9,464 nt of DNA. Origin: Chloroflexi bacterium RBG_16_56_11 (GTDB taxonomy: Bacteria > Chloroflexota > Dehalococcoidia > Dehalococcoidales > RBG-16-60-22). Where the stretch lies: positions 10,316 through 19,779 of the forward strand of contig MGNQ01000049.1 in the NCBI GenBank assembly GCA_001796865.1, read 5' to 3'. This document shows, piece after piece, positions 1 through 4,994 of this stretch. The stretch's first letter is position 1, and every line of letters starts with the position of its first letter. The notes under the pieces were generated by a model. The model was not told where the DNA came from. It searched no databases and was given only the letters and a program-made list of their open reading frames with translations. The position numbers and the translations under genes are program-made.

Positions 1-576
<576 letters not shown>

Positions 577-584
577 AAAGCTCC

Positions 585-1313
585 TTATTGCGGACGTTCT
601 CTGGCGGAACTCCGGGGCAGGAAGAAGGAGAAGGTGCTGCCCTTGCCGGGCTCGCTTTCCACCCAGATACGGCCGCCGTGCAGCTCGACGACCTGCTTGG
701 CGAGGGCCAGGCCGAGGCCGAGGCCGGGATGGCGCTGCCGGTCCGATGAGAGGCGGCTGTAAGGCTTGAAGAGCTTGCCCTGCTCCTCGCGGGCGATGCC
801 GATGCCGTTGTCCTGCACGTCGACGACGAGGCCGGAGTCCTGGCGGCGCACGCGGACACAGATGTTGCCGCCCTCCGGGGTGAACTTGGCGGCGTTGGTC
901 ATCAGGTTGAGGAGCACCTGCTCAATCCTCTGCCCGTCGCCCTGGATGATGGGCACCGAGTCCGGCATTTCCGTGCTCAGCTTCTGGTCCTTGTTATGCA
1001 GTATCGGGCCGACCTGCATGCAGGTGCCCAGGACCAGGGATTTCAGGTCCACCGGTTCGACCTGGAGCTGGAGCTTGCCGCTGCCTGTCTTGACGATATC
1101 GAGGAGCTCCACCAGCCTTTTCTCCAGGATATTAGCGTTGTGGATGATGGTATGGCCGAGCTTCTGGCAGGACTCGTCGCCGCGGGCCTGCAGCTCCTCG
1201 GCGAGGAGGCCGGCGGCGGCGATGATGGTGGTCAGGGGGGTCTTAAGCTCATGGCTCAGGGTATCGATAAAGCGGAGCCATTCTTCTTCTTTGGTTTCCA
1301 TAAGGGGCATCAT
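585..1313 (-). CDS. Sensor-less cytosolic histidine kinase (HisKA + HATPase_c)
   Basis: Histidine kinase of 242 residues, transcribed just before the response regulator (8 bp between genes), so almost certainly its phosphodonor. The H-box SHELKTPLT puts the phospho-accepting histidine at H21. The ATP-binding domain follows with the N-box NLMTNAAKFTP (N140 region), G1 box DNGIGI (about 168-173), F-box KLFKPYSR and G2 box GLGLGLALAK (about 197-206). There is no transmembrane segment and no PAS, GAF or HAMP domain: only 20 residues precede H21, too few for a sensor. This does not look like a damaged longer gene, because a good promoter lies just upstream and a stop codon closes the frame there. 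ATGs at 1313, 1310 and 1301 are all possible starts; none has a strong ribosome-binding site. The signal must come from another protein or from a partner kinase. Confidence 0.93.
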   Translation of the reverse strand: MMPLMETKEEEWLRFIDTLSHELKTPLTTIIAAAGLLAEELQARGDESCQKLGHTIIHNANILEKRLVELLDIVKTGSGKLQLQVEPVDLKSLVLGTCMQVGPILHNKDQKLSTEMPDSVPIIQGDGQRIEQVLLNLMTNAAKFTPEGGNICVRVRRQDSGLVVDVQDNGIGIAREEQGKLFKPYSRLSSDRQRHPGLGLGLALAKQVVELHGGRIWVESEPGKGSTFSFFLPRSSARERPQ

Positions 1314-1327
1314 CCTGCGACCTGCGG

Positions 1328-1352
1328 GTGTTATTCAAGATAAATGTAACAC
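1328..1352. repeat. Inverted repeat over kinase promoter -10 (possible operator)
   Basis: GTGTTA (1328-1333) and TAACAC (1347-1352) form perfect 6-bp arms 13 bp apart. The right arm overlaps the -10 hexamer and the left arm lies just past the predicted start of transcription. A protein bound here would block polymerase. The binder is unknown; the response regulator of the same operon and the Xre protein upstream are the nearest candidates. Confidence 0.4.
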
Positions 1353-1371
1353 GTTTCAGGGGGCGTATCAA
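1343..1371 (-). promoter_or_regulatory. Sigma-70-type promoter of the kinase/response-regulator operon
   Basis: On the minus strand TTGATA (1366-1371) is followed after exactly 17 bp by TACATT (1343-1348). Transcription would start near 1336, leaving a leader of about 22 nt before the kinase ATG at 1313. This supports the short kinase as a complete gene. Confidence 0.7.
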
Positions 1372-1375
1372 GTGG

Positions 1376-1416
1376 AAAAAACGCAGAAGCAGCAACCCGG
1401 ACGGTAACCCGTCCGG
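1376..1416 (-). terminator. Possible weak terminator after the Xre regulator
   Basis: A perfect 8-bp hairpin, CCGGACGG with a 4-nt loop then CCGTCCGG (1397-1416), lies between the Xre gene and the kinase promoter. On the minus strand six Ts (1376-1381) follow, but 15 nt after the stem, which is too far for a textbook intrinsic terminator. The rest of the 185-bp gap (1314-1499) holds the kinase promoter and no visible gene. It could also be an RNA-processing or protein-binding hairpin. Confidence 0.35.
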
Positions 1417-1499
1417 AGCAAGTTAAAATCAGGGGCGAAAGCAAAGGGGCAATTCAGTCGGGGCAGCGGTCAGGTCTTTCAGCGGAAGAGGACCAGCCC

Positions 1500-1874
1500 C
1501 TATCTGGGCAGGCTCCTGGCAATGCTCTTGATGAGGCTGAGCACGCCGATGACGGAGCGTTGTATCTCGGGGGGTTCTTCGGCCAGCATCCTGGCGACAT
1601 ACGGGTCAAGCTGGCGGCCGGAGTACCACGAGCTTTCTTCGGCAACGCCGGGTGTCTGCGGCGATAGGAAGCCGGCCAGGGTGAACAGCTCATCCTCGTC
1701 AAAACCCAGCGGCCGGGATATCTTGCGCAAAATGCGCGCCGAAGGGAAGCGCTCGCCCCTTTCGATGCGTCCCAGGTGTGACGAAGAGACTCCCGACTGG
1801 GCGGCGAGCTCCTGGAGGGTCAACGGTACGGTAATTCTCTGCTGCTTGAGAATTTTGCCCAAATCATTATCCAT
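1500..1874 (-). CDS. Small Xre/HTH_3-family transcriptional regulator
   Basis: A 124-residue DNA-binding protein. The Xre-type (lambda Cro/CI) helix-turn-helix covers about residues 4-65: LTLQELAAQSGVSSSHLGRI is the two-helix core, followed by the typical ERGERFPSARILRKI and a fifth helix ending near DELFTLAG. Residues 70-124 form a non-catalytic tail with a helical end (IQRSVIGVLSLIKSIARSL) that may mediate dimerisation. The reading frame could extend to a TTG at 1895, but that codon lies between the -35 and -10 elements of the promoter and would not be in the transcript, so I chose the ATG at 1874. That ATG is at the predicted +1, so the mRNA would be leaderless. The palindrome inside the promoter suggests that the protein represses its own gene. 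Other targets are unknown; the divergent flavoprotein gene is adjacent. Confidence 0.88.
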   Translation of the reverse strand: MDNDLGKILKQQRITVPLTLQELAAQSGVSSSHLGRIERGERFPSARILRKISRPLGFDEDELFTLAGFLSPQTPGVAEESSWYSGRQLDPYVARMLAEEPPEIQRSVIGVLSLIKSIARSLPR

Positions 1875-1880
1875 ATGGCT

Positions 1881-1909
1881 ATTATAATTTGCCAAATGGC
1901 AAATGTCAA
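1881..1909 (-). promoter_or_regulatory. Consensus promoter with spacer-filling palindrome (Xre gene)
   Basis: On the minus strand TTGACA (1904-1909), 17 bp, then TATAAT (1881-1886): a perfect consensus sigma-70 promoter. The spacer is filled by a perfect dyad, ATTTGCC-ATTT-GGCAAAT (1887-1904), which fits an Xre dimer. A repressor bound here would sit between the two hexamers. By spacing, +1 is 1874, the A of the ATG. Autorepression is inferred. Confidence 0.85.
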
Positions 1910-1975
1910 CACTTTAACCTCCCGATTTTATCCAATTTGTCCATTTCTGGCCCTTCCGGGCATTTTATCATTCAA

Positions 1976-1995
1976 TGTCCGGCGGCGCCGGGACA
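1976..1995. repeat. GC-rich imperfect inverted repeat between divergent promoters
   Basis: TGTCC (1976-1980) and GGACA (1991-1995) flank a GC-rich core containing the palindrome CGGCGCCG; the arms can be aligned over 8 bp with a one-base bulge. It lies between the Xre promoter and the -35 of the flavoprotein promoter (2009). It could be an operator, a fold-back at the RNA level or chance in GC-rich DNA. Apart from this and the two promoters, the 1875-2143 intergenic stretch shows no gene. Confidence 0.3.
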
Positions 1996-2008
1996 GCACG
2001 GCGGTTTC

Positions 2009-2037
2009 TTGACGGTTGAGCAGACTGTCGATATAAT
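2009..2037 (+). promoter_or_regulatory. Promoter of the FAD-dependent dehydrogenase
   Basis: TTGACG (2009-2014), 17 bp, TATAAT (2032-2037). Transcription is expected to start near 2044, giving a 100-nt leader before the ATG at 2144. Confidence 0.75.
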
Positions 2038-2043
2038 TATTGA

Positions 2044-2143
2044 GGTCTGCAGTAAAGTCGGGTGAACCCTAAGCCGGGAGGCCGTCTTCAGCGATAGTCC
2101 TTCGCGGCTTTTTATGTGTTCGCGGGAGAACGAAGGACCAATA
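2044..2143 (+). promoter_or_regulatory. Structured 5' leader, candidate pseudoknot sequestering the SD
   Basis: The leader can form an 8-bp helix between GTCCTTCG (2097-2104) and CGAAGGAC (2131-2138); the 3' strand contains the Shine-Dalgarno GAAGGA (2132-2137) of the gene at 2144. A second 6-bp helix pairs AAGCCG (2071-2076) with CGGCTT (2105-2110). The second helix's 3' strand begins directly after the first helix's 5' strand, and the two cross, giving an H-type pseudoknot with 20-nt loops on each side and no base between the helices. A small GTTC/GAAC hairpin (2118-2121/2128-2131) shares one base with the SD helix. CGGCTT runs into a T tract (2109-2113), so the 6-bp helix alone also resembles a weak terminator. 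I recognise no known riboswitch class. Confidence 0.5.
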
Positions 2144-3559
2144 ATGGAAAAGTTCGATGTCATCGTCGTGGGCGGAGGGCCGGCCGGAATCTTCGCCGCC
2201 CTGGAGCTTTCCCAGGACGAACAACTCAGTATCCTGCTCATCGAAAAGGGCAAAGACCTCGGCGAGAGGCAGTGCCCGGTGCGGGACACCGGCAGCAGCT
2301 GTATCCGGTGCCAGCCCTGCAACCTGGTCTGCGGGCTCGGGGGCGCCGGGGCCTTCAGCGACGGCAAACTGGTGCTGACCTCTCAGGTTGGAGGCCATCT
2401 CAGCGATTATCTCGGCGAAGAGCGCGCTGGCGGACTGATTAAATACGTCGATGAGATTTACCTGAAGTTCGGGGCATCGCGGAAGCTTTTCGGGGAGGAC
2501 GGGTTCATCAAGGACATCAGCCGCCGGGCGGCCGAGGCAGGTATGCGCCTCATACCCACGCCGGTCCGGCACATGGGCACGGAAAACTGTTTCGCGGTGC
2601 TCAAGGCAATGCAGGACTACCTGTTCCCGAAGCTGAAATTCAAGCTTTGCGCCCAGGTCTCCAGGGTGCTCGTGGAGGACGGAGAGGTGAAGGGAGTGGA
2701 GACGGAGGACGGCGAAAAATATTTATGCAGATACCTGGTGCTGGCGCCGGGCAGGGAGGGGGCGGACTGGCTTTCGCGTGAGGCCGAGCGATTACGGCTG
2801 ACGATGCGCAATAATCCCATCGACGTAGGCGTGAGGGTGGAGGTGCCGGTGGCGGTGATGAAAGAGCTGACCGACGTCATGTACGAGGTAAAGCTGGAAT
2901 ACATGTCCCGGAGCTTCAACGACCGCATCCGGACGTTCTGCATGTGCCCGGCCGGCGAGGTTATCATGGAATCGACGGGCGGGACCGACCCGGTAGTGAC
3001 TGTTAACGGGCACAGCTACGCGCGCCGGAAGAGCCAGAACACCAACTTCGCCCTGCTGGTGAGCACTGATTTTACCCGGCCTTTCCACGAGCCGATTGCC
3101 TACGGCAAGTACCTGGCCCGGCTGGCCAACCTGCTGGGCGGCGGGGTACTGGTGCAGCGCCTGGGCGATTTGCGGGGGGGGCACCGGTCTACTCCGGCGC
3201 GGATCGCCCGGGGCAAGGTCAAGCCCACCCTGAAAAGCGCCGCGCCCGGGGACATCAGCTTCGCCCTGCCTTACCGACACCTGACGGGGCTGGTGGAAAT
3301 GCTGCAGGCGATGGATAAACTCATGCCGGGTGTGGCATCCCCGGATACGCTGCTCTACGGGATAGAGGTCAAGTTCTACTCGTGCCGTCCCCAGCTAACC
3401 GCCTCGCTGGAGACGGAGGTCCGCAACATGTTCGCCGTCGGTGATGGCACAGGCGTCAGTCGCGGTCTGGTGCAGGCCTCAGCATCCGGCCTGCTGGCGG
3501 CCGTCGAAATACTAAGAAGGAGCGGGGAGGGCCGGTTATCGGGCGATCGTCCAGCTTGA
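2144..3559 (+). CDS. FAD-dependent dehydrogenase, COG2509-like
   Basis: A 471-residue flavoprotein of the NAD(P)/FAD oxidoreductase fold. The FAD ADP-binding motif is at the N-terminus (VIVVGGGPAG, residues 6-15) and the ribose-binding acidic residue is E34 in LLIEKG. A Cys-rich segment follows: C44 in ERQCP, then C53, C56, C59 and C63 in CIRCQPCNLVCG, leading into GAGAFSDGKL. The C-terminal FAD motif is MFAVGDGTGVSRGLVQASASG (about 432-452). This arrangement matches the widespread, uncharacterised COG2509 FAD-dependent dehydrogenases; substrate and electron acceptor are unknown. There is no signal peptide or membrane segment, so it is probably cytosolic. An in-frame ATG at 2114 would add ten residues, but it has no ribosome-binding site; the ATG at 2144 has GAAGGA 6 nt upstream and puts the GxGxxG motif where the family has it. 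It is transcribed alone, as the next promoter overlaps its stop codon. Confidence 0.92.
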   Translation: MEKFDVIVVGGGPAGIFAALELSQDEQLSILLIEKGKDLGERQCPVRDTGSSCIRCQPCNLVCGLGGAGAFSDGKLVLTSQVGGHLSDYLGEERAGGLIKYVDEIYLKFGASRKLFGEDGFIKDISRRAAEAGMRLIPTPVRHMGTENCFAVLKAMQDYLFPKLKFKLCAQVSRVLVEDGEVKGVETEDGEKYLCRYLVLAPGREGADWLSREAERLRLTMRNNPIDVGVRVEVPVAVMKELTDVMYEVKLEYMSRSFNDRIRTFCMCPAGEVIMESTGGTDPVVTVNGHSYARRKSQNTNFALLVSTDFTRPFHEPIAYGKYLARLANLLGGGVLVQRLGDLRGGHRSTPARIARGKVKPTLKSAAPGDISFALPYRHLTGLVEMLQAMDKLMPGVASPDTLLYGIEVKFYSCRPQLTASLETEVRNMFAVGDGTGVSRGLVQASASGLLAAVEILRRSGEGRLSGDRPA

Positions 3560-3584
3560 CAGGGCGGCTAACGCCGTCTACAAT
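3556..3584 (+). promoter_or_regulatory. Promoter of rpsU-yqeY
   Basis: TTGACA (3556-3561), 17 bp, TACAAT (3579-3584). The -35 hexamer contains the TGA stop of the preceding gene. The spacer holds a short dyad, CGGC-TAAC-GCCG. Transcription would start near 3591. Confidence 0.8.
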
Positions 3585-3590
3585 AGAAAG

Positions 3591-3720
3591 GTGTGTTTTC
3601 CGTCGGGAAAAGCACGCACTGACTGTGTTTTTTATCTGGGGGTGAGACCGGTCTAGAGGCACCCCCAAAATATTGTCGGCAAACAAAGGGCAGGAGATTC
3701 TGGAAGGGGAGTGATGCTCA
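3591..3720 (+). promoter_or_regulatory. Structured 130-nt leader of rpsU
   Basis: Two stem-loops are visible. The first, at the very 5' end, pairs GTGTGTTTTCC (3591-3601) with GGAAAA and CACGC (3606-3617), with one bulged G, one G-U pair and a GTCG loop. The second pairs GGGGGTG (3638-3644) with CACCCCC (3660-3666) and carries the perfect 10-nt palindrome AGACCGGTCT (3645-3654) in its 15-nt loop. A T6 run (3628-3633) lies between them; it follows the first stem by 10 nt and could pair with AAAAGCAC (3608-3615) as an alternative fold. An intrinsic terminator or attenuator, or a bS21-binding autoregulatory site, are possible readings. Confidence 0.45.
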
Positions 3721-3930
3721 TTGGCTGAAGTGACAGCTAACGAAGAAGAAAGTTTTGACAGCCTGTTGAAGCGTTTCAACCGGAAGGTACAACAGGATGG
3801 TATTCTGGCCGAGCTACGCCGGCGCGAACACTATGAGAAACCCAGCATAAAGCGTAAGCGAAAAAAGGCGGCTAAAAAGCGCGGCTCCGCGAGAGGGACC
3901 CGGGCATTCCGGCGGGCAAGCCCCCGCTAG
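3721..3930 (+). CDS. rpsU: 30S ribosomal protein bS21
   Basis: A 69-residue small-subunit ribosomal protein that sits near the 3' end of 16S rRNA and takes part in translation initiation. The family core is clear: ESFDSLLKRFNRKVQQDGIL, then AELRRREHYEKPSIKRKRKK. The C-terminus has an extra basic tail (RGSARGTRAFRRASPR) beyond the usual end. The start is a TTG, the first start codon after an in-frame stop (3712-3714), with GGGGAG (3706-3711) 9 nt upstream; a GTG at 3730 is the alternative. A four-codon reading frame, ATG at 3714 to TGA at 3728, overlaps the start in another frame. It is followed by the YqeY-domain gene after 39 bp, the same order as in many bacteria. Confidence 0.93.
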   Translation: MAEVTANEEESFDSLLKRFNRKVQQDGILAELRRREHYEKPSIKRKRKKAAKKRGSARGTRAFRRASPR

Positions 3931-3969
3931 GATTCAGTCGAATAAACGTCGGGAATAACAAGATAATCT

Positions 3970-4428
3970 ATGGAGCAGGAAGCAGAACTCAGCCGGAAAA
4001 TGGCCGAAGACCTCAAACAGGCGATGAAAAGCGGGGACGTCGTGAAGCGAGACACCCTGCGCATGCTGATATCGTCGGTGAAATACGCGGAAATGGCCAA
4101 GCAATCTCCCCTGGCCGATGTCGATATCCTGGGAGTCATCGTCAAGGATGTGAAGCGCCACGAGGAAAGCATCGAGGCCTTTAAACAGGGAAACCGCCAG
4201 GACCTGGTGGCGAAGGAAGAAGCGGAGATGGCGGTATTGAAGTCGTACCTGCCACAGCAGGCGACGCTCGAAGAGATAATCGCCGCGGCCCGGCAGGTAA
4301 TCGCGGAGGTGGGGGCGGCGGGGCCGGGGGACAAGGGGAAGGTCATGCAGCGCCTCGTGCCCCTGCTGAAGGGCAAGGCGGACGGGAAAGAGATTAACGA
4401 CGTGGTGACGGGGCTGCTGAAGACGTAG
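3970..4428 (+). CDS. yqeY: GatB/YqeY-domain protein
   Basis: A 152-residue protein of the YqeY family (usual length about 147-150), a free-standing relative of the tRNA-binding tail of GatB. Family features include EDLKQAMKSGDVVKRDTLRM (about residues 12-31), the block VKRHEESIEAFKQGNRQDLV, then EEAEMAVLKSYLPQQATLEE, and a C-terminal helical tail with DKGKVMQRLVPLLKGKADGK. The biochemical role of stand-alone YqeY proteins is not settled; a tRNA-linked role is inferred from GatB. It very likely shares the rpsU promoter. The ribosome-binding site is weak (GGGA about 15 nt upstream), which suggests coupling to rpsU or low expression. It ends 7 bp from the convergent toxin gene, with a run of eight Gs (4428-4435) across the join and no terminator. 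Confidence 0.92.
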   Translation: MEQEAELSRKMAEDLKQAMKSGDVVKRDTLRMLISSVKYAEMAKQSPLADVDILGVIVKDVKRHEESIEAFKQGNRQDLVAKEEAEMAVLKSYLPQQATLEEIIAAARQVIAEVGAAGPGDKGKVMQRLVPLLKGKADGKEINDVVTGLLKT

Positions 4429-4435
4429 GGGGGGG

Positions 4436-4693
4436 TTAGAGTCCCTGGTAGATATCACGACGGTGGCCGATTCTGACCACCGTTATTTTTTTATTTTCAT
4501 CGTTGATGTGATAGACCAATCTATAGTCGCCCTGTCTCACGCGCCAGAGTTCCGTTCCCCGGACTTTTTCGACGCCGCCCGGTCGTGGGTTTTCAGATAG
4601 TCTTAACAGGCTTGAGGCTATTCTGGAACGTGCTGTCTTAGGTATTTTGTCCAGCGCCTTGATAGCATTGCGGCGGAGTTCGATTTCATACAT
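4436..4693 (-). CDS. RelE/ParE-superfamily toxin
   Basis: An 85-residue toxin, second gene of a type II toxin-antitoxin pair. The fold signature is clear: an N-terminal strand and helices (YEIELRRNAIKALDKIPKTA), the basic block NPRPGGVEKVRGTELWRVR, the core YRLVYHI and the ending VVRIGHRRDIYQ. R51, R53, R58, H77, R78 and Y82 lie where RelE-type mRNA interferases keep catalytic or RNA-binding residues, so cleavage of ribosome-bound mRNA is the more likely activity, but ParE-like gyrase poisons share the fold. The ATG overlaps the antitoxin stop by 8 bp (ATGTATGA), the classic coupled arrangement. The frame is intact, so the toxin is probably functional. Confidence 0.9.
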   Translation of the reverse strand: MYEIELRRNAIKALDKIPKTARSRIASSLLRLSENPRPGGVEKVRGTELWRVRQGDYRLVYHINDENKKITVVRIGHRRDIYQGL

Positions 4694-4925
4694 GCTTCGT
4701 GCCGGAACGGGAGAGATAGTCTTTCAAGGGGACACTGCCTTCGGTTTCTCCGAGGGCGGCCAAGCCTTCCCGAGCGTCGATATCATCTTCCAGTTTTTCC
4801 ACGATGGCTTCCGTAAGCCATTCCTTGATAGTCTTGCCCTGTAATGCCGCGACCGCTTTAACACGGTTACGGAGAACCGGGTCAATGTCGAGAAAATATC
4901 TTGACCTTTTTATTGCAGTGACCAT
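4686..4925 (-). CDS. Ribbon-helix-helix antitoxin
   Basis: A 79-residue antitoxin that neutralises the RelE/ParE-like toxin encoded just downstream and represses the shared promoter. Residues 8-17 (SRYFLDIDPV) form the DNA-contacting beta strand, and LRNRVKAVAALQGKTIKEWL plus TEAIVEKLEDD form the two helices of an RHH (CopG/Arc-type) domain. The C-terminal 30 residues (EGLAALGETEGSVPLKDYL and on) would be the flexible toxin-binding part. The ATG at 4925 is preceded by GAGG at 8-9 nt. It is the first gene of the pair, read from a consensus promoter with three direct repeats. Confidence 0.85.
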   Translation of the reverse strand: MVTAIKRSRYFLDIDPVLRNRVKAVAALQGKTIKEWLTEAIVEKLEDDIDAREGLAALGETEGSVPLKDYLSRSGTKHV

Positions 4926-4947
4926 TTTTTTATACCTCAGATATTAT

Positions 4948-4973
4948 TATAGCCATTATAGCCAATATAGCCA
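4948..4973. repeat. Three 9-bp direct repeats: antitoxin operator
   Basis: TATAGCCA occurs at 4948-4955, 4957-4964 and 4966-4973 on the plus strand (TGGCTATA on the minus strand), each separated by one A or T, giving an exact 9-bp period. The repeats cover the -10 element and the 3' half of the spacer of the antitoxin promoter. Evenly spaced direct repeats suit cooperative binding of RHH dimers. Confidence 0.7.
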
Positions 4974-4983
4974 AACCTGTCAA
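4955..4983 (-). promoter_or_regulatory. Consensus promoter of the toxin-antitoxin pair
   Basis: On the minus strand TTGACA (4978-4983), 17 bp, TATAAT (4955-4960), a perfect sigma-70 match. A second TATAAT sits one repeat further (4946-4951) but is too far from the -35. The start is expected near 4948, giving a leader of about 22 nt. The -35 lies just 11 bp past the stop codon of the radical SAM gene. Confidence 0.85.
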
Positions 4984-4994
4984 GCGCTTAGGCA

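Noticed and set aside
2071..2113. AAGCCG/CGGCTT plus T tract as a simple intrinsic terminator
   Set aside because: A 28-nt loop and only 6 bp make a poor terminator; the pseudoknot reading uses the same pairs and explains the SD helix, although a terminator role cannot be excluded.
2114..2143. Upstream ATG start for the FAD-dependent dehydrogenase
   Set aside because: No ribosome-binding site precedes it, it lies in the loop of the leader structure, and the flavoprotein motif spacing fits the ATG at 2144.
4428..4435. Run of eight Gs between convergent stop codons
   Set aside because: A single homopolymer run at a gene join; could even be a sequencing-length ambiguity, and it changes neither gene.
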